In this document: one piece after another, positions 31,606-38,123 of the stretch
Position numbering within the stretch: the stretch's first letter is position 1
Layout of the letters: each line of letters begins with the position of its first letter
Assembly (NCBI GenBank): GCA_035760965.1
Contig: DASTRY010000093.1
Location: 1 to 38,728 of the forward strand
DNA length: 38,728 nt
Direction of reading: 5' to 3'
Origin: JADGHX01 sp035760965
GTDB taxonomy: Bacteria > Pseudomonadota > Gammaproteobacteria > Steroidobacterales > Steroidobacteraceae
Notes under the pieces: generated by a model
What the model saw: only the letters and a program-made list of their open reading frames with translations
Told to the model about the DNA's origin: nothing
The model's database searches: none
Program-made: the position numbers and the translations under genes

Positions 31606-32154
31606 ATGAAGACATCGCACATTTCGAAGCTACTCAGCGCCGGCCTGCTGGTGACGCCGATCGCCGGCGCATTCCTGGCCGCCGCACCGGTGCACGCCGC
31701 CGAGCCCGGCCCGACCGTGACGATCACCGCAATCGACGCGGAAGCCAGCGAAGACGGTGACCCCGCCCTCTTCGTCGCCACGCGCGAAGGCGGCTCCATC
31801 GCGCAGCCACTGACCGTAGCTCTCAAGCTCAGCGGCTCCGCTACGCCGGGTGCCGACTATGTGAACCCCGGCGCCACCATCACCTTCCCGGCCGAAACGA
31901 GCACGGTGTGGGTGAACATCACTCCGCTGGCCGACGCCGTCGCCGAGGGCGTCGAGACCGTCACCGTCGAGTTGGCTCCTGCGCCGAACGCGTACACGCT
32001 GGGCACCGCGAAATCGGCAACGGCGACCATCGCCGACGCCTCCGGCGCGGCGGGTGGCAATACTAGTCAGGCCGGCAAGAGCGGGCCACCGCGCCGCGTC
32101 AACCCGGGCAGCCAAGGGCTGCCGGCGCCGATGACGCCGGCGCGAGATCGTTGA
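31606..32154 (+). CDS. Secreted single Calx-beta-domain protein
   Basis: The protein has 182 residues. The signal peptide (MKTSHISKLLSAGLLVTPIAGAFLAAAPVHAA) is cleaved near residue 32. One Calx-beta-like domain follows: VTITAIDAEASEDGDPALFVATREG, LSGSATPGADYVNPGATITFPAETSTVWVNITPLADAVAEGVETVTVELAPAPNAYTLG and ATATIADAS. Calx-beta domains bind Ca2+ and normally occur in tandem in large surface proteins, so a one-domain protein is uncommon. The C-terminal 30 residues are basic and Pro/Gly-rich (SGPPRRVNPGSQGLPAP). The start was chosen for the signal peptide; an upstream in-frame ATG at 31561 would give a non-signal leader. Its role is unknown. Confidence 0.75.
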   Translation: MKTSHISKLLSAGLLVTPIAGAFLAAAPVHAAEPGPTVTITAIDAEASEDGDPALFVATREGGSIAQPLTVALKLSGSATPGADYVNPGATITFPAETSTVWVNITPLADAVAEGVETVTVELAPAPNAYTLGTAKSATATIADASGAAGGNTSQAGKSGPPRRVNPGSQGLPAPMTPARDR

Positions 32155-32262
32155 CTCCGCGGGCACGATCCGGAGTTCCGGCCCGATTTCGGGCAAGCAA
32201 AACCCGCGCGTGCCGCTGGGCGATGGTGAAGTGGCAGCTTACGCGTCAGCGAGCGCCGAAGT

Positions 32263-32342
32263 GCGCGAAGGCCGTCGGCACGGAGCTAGCAATGCGCGGA
32301 AGCGCGCGAAGGCCGCCGACACTGAGCTAGCCATGCGCGGGA
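32263..32342. repeat. Two-copy direct repeat, 41-bp period
   Basis: GCGCGAAGGCCG...GAGCTAGC.ATGCGCGG occurs at 32263-32300 and, with a few substitutions, at 32304-32340. The copies lie in the roughly 240-bp gap between the Calx-beta gene and the end of arsI. No reading frame or promoter explains them. Confidence 0.65.
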
Positions 32343-32392
32343 ACCGGCGCGCCCTTCGTCGGGGCGCCCGAGGCGGCAGGCGAGACGATTGC

Positions 32393-32824
32393 TCACCCAG
32401 CCTTCGCGGGTCCGCAGCAACGCGATGTCGCCGGCATGGCCGGCTCGTCGGTTCCGTAGGTCGTGCTCTCGCCGGTCGTGTGGAAGGTCTCCCATTTCAC
32501 GCCCTGCGGATCTTCGATCCAGCTCTTCTCACTCTTGGCATAGCAGCACGTCGTTGCGCCCTCTTCCAACAGCGGACCGCCGGCGCGCTTCAAGCGCGAG
32601 TACACCTCCGCGAGCTCCTCACGATCTTCAACCTGGATACCCAGGTGGCGAATACCCGTCGCGCCGCCGCGCTTGCTGATCGCGAAGTTCACACGCGGGT
32701 CATCGAGCATCCATTTCGCGTAGTCGGGTTTGGTGACGACCGGCTCCGCGGCGAACAGCGTGCTGTAGAACTGAATGGACTTGGCGACGTCATCAACGCT
32801 GACGTGAACGTGAAGGCGTTTCAT
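32393..32824 (-). CDS. ArsI/CadI-family C-As lyase (glyoxalase fold)
   Basis: ArsI is an Fe(II)-dependent dioxygenase that breaks the carbon-arsenic bond of trivalent methyl- or aromatic arsenicals. The protein has 143 residues with the vicinal-oxygen-chelate fold: MKRLHVHVSVDDVAKSIQFYSTLF at the N-terminus and ATGIRHLGIQVEDREELAEVYSRL in the middle. H5, H60 and E113 fit the metal ligands. The vicinal pair C93-C94 in EGATTCCYAKSEKSWIEDPQG fits the arsenic-binding site. CCGPAKAG closes the chain with another Cys pair. CadI relatives are described as cadmium-induced, so heavy-metal binding is the cautious wording. The ArsR gene upstream on the same strand completes an arsenic module. Confidence 0.88.
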   Translation of the reverse strand: MKRLHVHVSVDDVAKSIQFYSTLFAAEPVVTKPDYAKWMLDDPRVNFAISKRGGATGIRHLGIQVEDREELAEVYSRLKRAGGPLLEEGATTCCYAKSEKSWIEDPQGVKWETFHTTGESTTYGTDEPAMPATSRCCGPAKAG

Positions 32825-32962
32825 AAAGAGCCTCGAGTGAAAGTTGTTTGACCCTGAAGGCGGAGCGGGCTGAGCAGATCGATCCAATTGTGTGTCGCGC
32901 AGATCTCTGCGTGTGAGCACGAGCGACATGCGTGGATTGCAACGGTTGGCATCGGCTCGTAC

Positions 32963-33322
32963 TCACGCGGCCTTCGACGATTTCTTCGCAGTCTTCTTCG
33001 TGGCGGCCTCTGGAGCGCAAGCCGCCGAACATGACGAGGCACCTCCGCAGCAATTTTCGGTGAGGTAACTGACCAGGCCATTCATGGCGTCGAAATCGGC
33101 GGCGTAGATGAGCTGCCGACTGTTGCGCTCTTGCGTGATCAGCCCGGCGCGGTGCAGTTGCTGCAAATGAAACGTCAGCGATGAGGGCGGGAGCTTCAGG
33201 CGGCCCGCAATCGTCCCGGCGTTCAGACCTTCCGACCCGGCCTCGACCAGCATGCGAAAGATGCGCAACCGATATTCGTGAGCGAGCGCGGCCAAGGCCG
33301 CGACGGCATCTGCGGCTTTCAT
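32963..33322 (-). CDS. arsR: ArsR-family metalloregulator of the arsI gene
   Basis: This is a 119-residue winged-helix repressor. The DNA-binding part is HEYRLRIFRMLVEAGSEGLNAGTIAGRLKLPPSSLTFHLQQLHRAGLI. The metal site is C-terminal: C91, C92 and C98 in ENCCGGASSC, with C102 following. This spacing matches the C-terminal Cys triad of Acidithiobacillus ferrooxidans-type ArsR, which senses trivalent arsenic. A Lys-rich tail (TKKTAKKSSKAA) is unusual for the family. GGAG precedes the ATG and an inverted repeat lies upstream. It and arsI are likely one operon, 138 bp apart. Confidence 0.9.
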   Translation of the reverse strand: MKAADAVAALAALAHEYRLRIFRMLVEAGSEGLNAGTIAGRLKLPPSSLTFHLQQLHRAGLITQERNSRQLIYAADFDAMNGLVSYLTENCCGGASSCSAACAPEAATKKTAKKSSKAA

Positions 33323-33334
33323 GTCACTCCGATG

Positions 33335-33352
33335 TTTCGACGATTGTCGAAA
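33335..33352. promoter_or_regulatory. Palindromic operator of the arsR-arsI operon
   Basis: TTTCGAC-GATT-GTCGAAA is a perfect 7-bp inverted repeat with a 4-nt spacer, centred 21 bp upstream of the arsR start. Its size and position suit an ArsR dimer site that covers the promoter. Confidence 0.65.
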
Positions 33353-33446
33353 TAATGCCGCGCGCCGGCAGTGCCGTCAAGATCGCCACGGAGACCATCG
33401 AGGTCCCTACGCGTGCAGCCGAGCTACAGAGTCAATTGCCAATAAG

Positions 33447-35000
33447 TCACGTCGATCCAGCGACGAACACACCCTTGTATGCTTCTCGGAGCAAGTTTTT
33501 CTGCACCTTGCCCATCGTGTTGCGCGGGAGTGCATCGACCACGATACAGGACTTGGGCACCTTGAAGCCGGCGATCCTGCCTTTCAGGGCGGCGATGAGT
33601 GCCGGCGGCTCCAGCGACACGTCGGCTTTGGGAACGACCACCGCCACCACACCCTCCCCGAAGTCCGGGTGTGGCACGCCGATGACCGCGCTTTCGGCGA
33701 CGCCGGCGATCTCGTTGAGATAGCCCTCGATTTCGGCGGGATAGACGTTATAACCGCCCGTAATGATCAGGTCTTTGGCTCGGCCGACGATCGTCACGTA
33801 ACCGTCGGCATCGACCTTGCCCACATCGCCTGTCTTGAAAAAGCCGTCCGGCGTGAACTCCTCTCGCGTCTTGTCGGGCATCCGCCAGTAGCCGCTGAAG
33901 ACGTTCGGCCCTTTCACCTCGATGCCGCCGATCTCATCCGTGCGGCAGGGCTGCCCCTTGTCGTCGGTGATCCGCAGGCTCACTCCCGACAGCGGGAAGC
34001 CCACTGTGCCGCCGCGGCGCTCGCCGTCCTTCGCGTGGCAAGGGTTCGAGGTCAGCATCACCGTCTCACTCATGCCGTAGCGTTCGAGGATGGTGTGCCC
34101 GCTTCGTTCGCGGAACTCGTTGAAGGTCTCCATGAGCAACGGCGCCGATCCCGAAATGAAGAGCCGCATGTTCCGGCACGCCTCGCGGCCGAAACCTGGC
34201 TCGCGAAGCAGCCGCACGTACATCGTCGGCACGCCCATGAAGACCGTGGCGTCCGGCAAGCGCTTCACCACGGCGGCAGGATCGAACTTCGCGAGCCAGA
34301 TCATCCGGCTGCCGTTGAGCAGCGCACCGTGCGACGCGACGAACAGCCCGTGGATGTGGAAGATCGGCAACCCATGCAGCAGCACATCGCCCTTCTTCCA
34401 ATCCCAGTAGTCCTTGAGCACCGTGGCGTTGGAGAGCATGTTTCCGTGGGTCAACATCGCGCCCTTGCTGCGCCCGGTGGTGCCGCTGGTGTAGAGGATG
34501 ACCGCAAGATCGCCGGCGTCTTTCTTAGCCGGCGTGTGTGTCTCTGCGTTGCCCGACGCGCGTTCGAGCAGCGTGCCGGTTCCGTCATCGTTCAGCGTGA
34601 ATACGTGGCGCGTGCCGTGGGCGATGGCTATCTTCGACACCCAATCGAAGTTCCTGCTGGAGCACACCACGACGCTGGGTTCGGCATTGCCGATGAAGTA
34701 CTCGATCTCGGCGGCCTGGTACGTGTTGTTCAGTGGCAGGTAGACGAACCCGGCGCGTAGCACAGCGAGGTAGAGAAACAGCGCCTCGACCGACTTTTCC
34801 GTCTGCACGGCCACACGCGCGCCCTCGGCCAGCTGTCGCGAGGCCAGCAGATTCGCGATCCTCGCCGAGGTGCGCTCGATGTCACCCCACGTGTAGACGC
34901 GCGGCGCGCCCGGGCCATCCGCCGTTTCGATGGCGATGTCGTTCAAGTCGACGGGAAAGGCGCTTCGCAGGGCGACGAACAGATTCTGATTGTCGTGCAC
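33447..35000 (-). CDS. Malonyl-CoA synthetase (MatB-like acyl-CoA ligase)
   Basis: This adenylate-forming ligase joins malonate (or methylmalonate) to CoA with ATP. The 517-residue protein matches the family length. It opens NLFVALRSAFP, as MatB/ACSF3 enzymes do. The phosphate-binding loop is YTSGTTGRSKG at 170-180. The segments LPIFHIHGLFVASHGALLNGSRM, ERYGMSETVMLTSNP and GYWRMPDKTREEFTPDGFFKTGD follow. The A8/A10 motifs include GRAKDLIITGGYNVYPAEIE and the lysine of RNTMGKVQKNLLR. Related long-chain or crotonobetaine ligases are possible, but the N-terminal wording favours MatB. No malonyl-CoA decarboxylase lies beside it. Confidence 0.82.
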   Translation of the reverse strand: MHDNQNLFVALRSAFPVDLNDIAIETADGPGAPRVYTWGDIERTSARIANLLASRQLAEGARVAVQTEKSVEALFLYLAVLRAGFVYLPLNNTYQAAEIEYFIGNAEPSVVVCSSRNFDWVSKIAIAHGTRHVFTLNDDGTGTLLERASGNAETHTPAKKDAGDLAVILYTSGTTGRSKGAMLTHGNMLSNATVLKDYWDWKKGDVLLHGLPIFHIHGLFVASHGALLNGSRMIWLAKFDPAAVVKRLPDATVFMGVPTMYVRLLREPGFGREACRNMRLFISGSAPLLMETFNEFRERSGHTILERYGMSETVMLTSNPCHAKDGERRGGTVGFPLSGVSLRITDDKGQPCRTDEIGGIEVKGPNVFSGYWRMPDKTREEFTPDGFFKTGDVGKVDADGYVTIVGRAKDLIITGGYNVYPAEIEGYLNEIAGVAESAVIGVPHPDFGEGVVAVVVPKADVSLEPPALIAALKGRIAGFKVPKSCIVVDALPRNTMGKVQKNLLREAYKGVFVAGST

Positions 35001-35184
35001 AGCAGTCTCCGGCTGCTTTGATCATGCCTGCTACGGGGGCGGCGGATCGTCGCACGGAAACGCAATCGCTTGCCAGCCAGGACGGCGGCTGAGGTCGATG
35101 GAGGTTCCTCAGTAGACGCCTTGTTGTGCGCGCTGCCAGGATCACGCGACCGCGATGTTCGATCTCTACGGGTGACGCAGCAGA

Positions 35185-35274
35185 CTCACGGCTCGTCGGC
35201 TTCAACGAAGCGCGCAACGGTTGCAGCGTGCCGACCCACAGCTGCGCGATTTGATCCAGGTAGCGCCGCACCTG
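35185..35274 (-). pseudogene. Duplicated tail of the adjacent ArsR gene
   Basis: These 90 bases repeat 35279-35369, the last part of the neighbouring arsR-type gene, in tandem with a 94-bp period. I count about eight substitutions and one 1-nt deletion, so the copies agree at roughly nine of ten positions. The deletion shifts the frame of the C-terminal codons. No start or upstream part of the gene was copied, so the copy is not expressed as a protein. The rest of the 279-bp gap to the ligase start (35001-35184) shows no gene. Confidence 0.85.
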
Positions 35275-35279
35275 GAGGC

Positions 35280-35639
35280 TCACGGCTCGTCGGCTTCAAC
35301 GAAGGCACGCAACCGTTGCAGTGTGCCGTCCCACTGCTCCGAGATTTGATCCAAGTAGCGCCGCACCTGCGCGAGTCGGCGAGTCTGCAACTCCCAGATC
35401 CGCTCGCGTCCGGTGCGACCGCTGCGCACGATCCCGGCGTTCTCCAGCGCACACAAGTGTTTCGTCACAGCTTGCCGAGACACGTCGAAATCTTCCGCCA
35501 AGCGCGAGATGGATGCGGGTCCGCCGCGACAAAGACGTGCAACGATGCGAAGGCGCGTCTCGTCGCCCAGCGCCGCAAACACGGGGGCCGCCTCCGCGAG
35601 CGCCGAAGCCGCGAGCGGGCGCTGTGCGGGGCTAGCCAT
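35280..35639 (-). CDS. ArsR-family regulator paired with an SRPBCC protein
   Basis: This is a 119-residue winged-helix repressor from the ATG at 35639. The DNA-binding part is FAALGDETRLRIVARLCRGGPASISRLAEDFDVSRQAVTKHLCALENAGIV. It lacks the metal-binding cysteines of true arsenic sensors, so the signal is probably not a metal. The C-terminal AQVRRYLDQISEQWDGTLQRLRAFVEADEP is the helix typical of ArsR partners of SRPBCC/AHSA1 proteins. Its start overlaps the end of the SRPBCC gene by 8 bp, so the two are one operon. It probably represses its own operon through the palindromes at 36147-36209. Confidence 0.9.
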   Translation of the reverse strand: MASPAQRPLAASALAEAAPVFAALGDETRLRIVARLCRGGPASISRLAEDFDVSRQAVTKHLCALENAGIVRSGRTGRERIWELQTRRLAQVRRYLDQISEQWDGTLQRLRAFVEADEP

Positions 35640-36129
35640 TGGGTTGCTGCGCCAGGTACTTCGAGATGAGCTTGATCTGCATTTCCCACCCGCCTTCGTT
35701 GTCCGCGAAGACTTTGGCACGCCGCTCGAGCGGAATGCGATCGAACCCCGTTTCGGTGATCGTCAGCAGCACACCACCACCCGGCGCATCTTTCAGCTCG
35801 AACGTGACGGTCGTCATCTCATTCGCGGGCGCATTCGGTCCCGCCTCCTCGGCGCCGGGATGCCAGCGGAACGAAAAACGGTCCATCGGGTCGATGCGAT
35901 CGATGTAGAAGTCACAGGCCATGCCGGTCCACGGCTCCTGCAACTTCGCGACCTCGGCATCGACGGACGTCGGCACGATGCGCCCAGCAACGCGCTGGCC
36001 TTGCACGAACGGCCCCTCCAACGACACACCGAACCATTTGCCGAACTGCGTCGAATCGGAAATCGCACGCCATACCCGCTCGCGCGAGGCGCGCAGCACG
36101 ATCTGCTTCTCGATACGGTCGGTGTTCAT
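35632..36129 (-). CDS. SRPBCC (AHSA1-like) domain protein
   Basis: The protein has 165 residues and folds as an Aha1/START-like helix-grip. It opens MNTDRIEKQIVLRASRERVWRAISDSTQFGKWFGVSLEGPFVQGQ, the standard AHSA1 start. CDFYIDRIDPMDRFSFRWHPG, TVTFELKDAPGGGVLLTITETGFDRIP and WEMQIKLISKYL follow. Such proteins bind hydrophobic ligands and often travel with an ArsR repressor, as here. The ligand is unknown. AAGGGG lies 7 nt before the ATG. It is the first gene of the SRPBCC-arsR operon, with two matching palindromes just upstream. Confidence 0.9.
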   Translation of the reverse strand: MNTDRIEKQIVLRASRERVWRAISDSTQFGKWFGVSLEGPFVQGQRVAGRIVPTSVDAEVAKLQEPWTGMACDFYIDRIDPMDRFSFRWHPGAEEAGPNAPANEMTTVTFELKDAPGGGVLLTITETGFDRIPLERRAKVFADNEGGWEMQIKLISKYLAQQPNG

Positions 36130-36146
36130 CAGGCACCCCTTTTATG

Positions 36147-36209
36147 CGCAACCGTTTGGTTGCGTAAGTGATAGCACGAGGGAAGGCCCATGTGCAACCT
36201 ATTGGTTGC
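36147..36209. promoter_or_regulatory. Twin palindromic operators of the SRPBCC-ArsR operon
   Basis: CGCAACC-GTTT-GGTTGCG (36147-36164) and GCAACC-TATT-GGTTGC (36194-36209) are the same palindrome, with centres 46 bp apart. The first lies 18 bp before the SRPBCC start and overlaps the likely promoter. Two identical sites by an ArsR autorepressor operon point to cooperative or looped repression. A loose half-site (GGTTG) recurs near 36242. Confidence 0.75.
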
Positions 36210-36294
36210 GTAATCGGAGCCGGAGTATGCGGGAACGGCTTGGTTGAGCGTAGTTCCATTGCAACCGGCTCTCTGTCGTCGGCACCAAATGCCC

Positions 36295-36650
36295 TCATTG
36301 ATCCGGCCAGCGCAAACCATGAGGCAACGCGGGCGGACAGAATAGAAAGTGCAGCACACGCCGAGGGCGGGTTCCGGCGACTTTCGAAGAAGCGTGAAGC
36401 AGCAGCGGACGCATCACAAGCACGCCGCCCTGCTCCACTTTGCAACTGACCTCGGACGCCGCCGATCGCAAACTGGCAATTTCGGTTGCGGTCAATTTCC
36501 GTTTCGGTGTGAGCCAGGAATCACGCGGAGTGCTCCATCATGAGCGAGACGCGGCTGTGCATCCGCTTGAGCCAAATCGAACGCAAGTAGCATGTATCAG
36601 GGAGTGCCACCACGCCGGGCGCTCGAAAGCGGGGGGCTGAATGCGCACGT
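36295..36650 (-). pseudogene. Decayed phytanoyl-CoA dioxygenase (PhyH) family gene
   Basis: On the minus strand the C-terminal part of a 2-oxoglutarate/Fe(II) oxygenase of the PhyH family is readable only by changing frames. One frame gives LLAFDLAQADAQ...DGALRVIPGSHRNGN and then stops. The next frame gives LTATEIASLRSAASEV and the terminal block GGVLVMRPLLLHASSKVAG...RRVLHFLF, with the family's MRPLLLHASS arginine/histidine region. One missing base near 36500 explains the shift. A TGA also lies upstream at about 36590. The N-terminal two thirds are not found. It is a pseudogene remnant, perhaps once next to the methylase fragment at 36758. Confidence 0.7.
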
Positions 36651-36757
36651 CCCGTGACCCTGCGCTTCTTCGACCCACCGTGCAGGTTGAGATCGGTAGC
36701 CAACTCGGGCCTGCCCCGGAAGTCCGAACTCTGTCCTCGCTCCTCAGGCGGCGAGCT

Positions 36758-37132
36758 TTACCTGTGGATGCAATCCCGCTCGGCCAAAAACCGAACCGCG
36801 TAATCAGGTTTGGCGGCAAACATACGTGGCATCTGGTTTGAGAAATAGGACGCCTCGCTGGTTTTGGCGAGCGGCCCGTGCAGGCTTCCAAGCATAATGG
36901 CTCGCAGCATCACAGCTGCATCACTTCGTAGACCCAGAAGTCCTTGCCGGATCCGGCAGATCGTCGCGAGTGTGTTCGGGTGAAAAGCGGCCCGCCAAAA
37001 AGAGCCTCTGGGCGTGGACGCAGAGCGGACCTGGTCGATGATCGCATCGTACAGTTCCAAGACTTGATCGGTATTGGTTTTCGCCAGCTTTGCGCGCGCT
37101 ATCGCAACGGCCACTGGAGCGGACGGTGACAT
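36758..37132 (-). pseudogene. N-terminal fragment of a DNA-methylase-like protein
   Basis: A 124-codon frame from the ATG at 37132 opens MSPSAPVAVAIARAKLAKTNTDQVLELYDAIIDQV. It contains ALHPNTLATICRIRQGLL-like wording and LGSLHGPLAKTSEASYFSNQMPRMFAAKPDYAVRFL. The phrase HGP-SYFSNQMPR-AKPDYAVRFW is, to my knowledge, found in the N-terminal part of a group of DNA methylase/modification proteins. The frame stops at 36758 right after this block, and the catalytic part is absent, so the gene is truncated. Base composition is less G+C-rich than the surroundings. It could still be translated as a short protein. The family call is from memory and should be treated as moderate. Confidence 0.5.
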
Positions 37133-37193
37133 GTTTGGGCTCTTGCGCCGCTTGTGGGACAATGTTCGAAAAATTAACTGAGACTTCCAGCCT

Positions 37194-38123
37194 GTGCCTT
37201 GCAACGTGATCTCCGTAAACAGACTCGAGAAGAACGCGCAGGTCCTGAGGCTCCTTGCCTTTTTCCTCCTGCTCGCCCCCGCGGCTCAAACCTCGGCAGG
37301 ACTGCCGCCAGAGGCTCCCATCGTTCTCGTGATGAATGAAAGGGCGTACGGCGTTCCGGATGGCTTCGGGCTGGTGGGAGCGATGATCGGCAAGTCCACG
37401 AACAACGTGGCCCAGGCACAAGTTGAGGCGTTCAAACAGCAGACCGCGGGAATCGCCTGGGCGGACCTGGCGGCCGAAGAGTTTTCCTGCATCTCGATGG
37501 GCGACAAACCGGCTGCCGAGTGTCGGAAAGTCTTCGTCGCCGACGGCCTGGAGAGCCTGGTGGGCCTCTTCGATCGTTACGACGCACCGAAGCTCATCCT
37601 CGTCGAGCTGGTCCAGACGTACCTCGATCCCATGCGCTATCGGGCGCGCGCTGTCATCCACGAGCTGACACGCGGCAAGAAAAGCTATCGTGAGGACCGA
37701 CTGTTCACTGTGCTGTTCGAGAACTTCCTGCCGCCGTCGCTGTGGCAGAAGACTCCAGCAGAAGCCGCGGAGTACTGGCGGTCTGGGACACCTTCGCGCC
37801 TCGAGGCGGACGCGCGCCGGTCATTGAAAGAGCTGCGCGCACTGGCGGAGTACGTCGACGCACTCAAGACGGAGCCGCGCAAAACCCCGCCCGAGTGGAA
37901 GCAGCTCCCCAAGGTCGCCACCCTGGTCGAGTCCAAACGCGCCCATTGCGTCGGCATGCCGTGCCGCAATGTCCGGGTACTTGAAGAGCGTGGCGAAAGG
38001 ACATGGCTGGTGAACGACAAGCCGCTCATTCCCTTCTACGGACCGTCGGCAGCCTCGTTGGACGCGAACGCGATGCTCAATCAAACCAGCCTGTACGTGC
38101 TGGTGCAGTTTCCGTACCTTTAG
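37194..38123 (+). CDS. Secreted protein of unknown function
   Basis: The protein has 309 residues from a GTG at 37194. A basic start and hydrophobic core (VLRLLAFFLLLAPAAQTSA) give a signal peptide ending near residue 35. The mature part is mixed helix and strand with KLILVELVQTYLDPMRYRARAVIHELTRGKKSYREDRLFTVLFENFLPPSLWQKTPAEAAEYW in the centre and a Cys pair (HCVGMPCRNVRVL) near 255-262. The first mature segment reads APIVLVMNERAYGVPDGFG. I do not recognise the family. Another start (GTG 37206) is possible. Its 3' end overlaps the convergent recombinase frame by 47 bp. Confidence 0.6.
   Translation: MPCNVISVNRLEKNAQVLRLLAFFLLLAPAAQTSAGLPPEAPIVLVMNERAYGVPDGFGLVGAMIGKSTNNVAQAQVEAFKQQTAGIAWADLAAEEFSCISMGDKPAAECRKVFVADGLESLVGLFDRYDAPKLILVELVQTYLDPMRYRARAVIHELTRGKKSYREDRLFTVLFENFLPPSLWQKTPAEAAEYWRSGTPSRLEADARRSLKELRALAEYVDALKTEPRKTPPEWKQLPKVATLVESKRAHCVGMPCRNVRVLEERGERTWLVNDKPLIPFYGPSAASLDANAMLNQTSLYVLVQFPYL

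Noticed and set aside
32154..32195. Terminator after the Calx-beta gene
   Set aside because: Small stems (ACTCCG/CGGAGT and GCCCGA/TCGGGC) are visible but no T-run follows on either strand.
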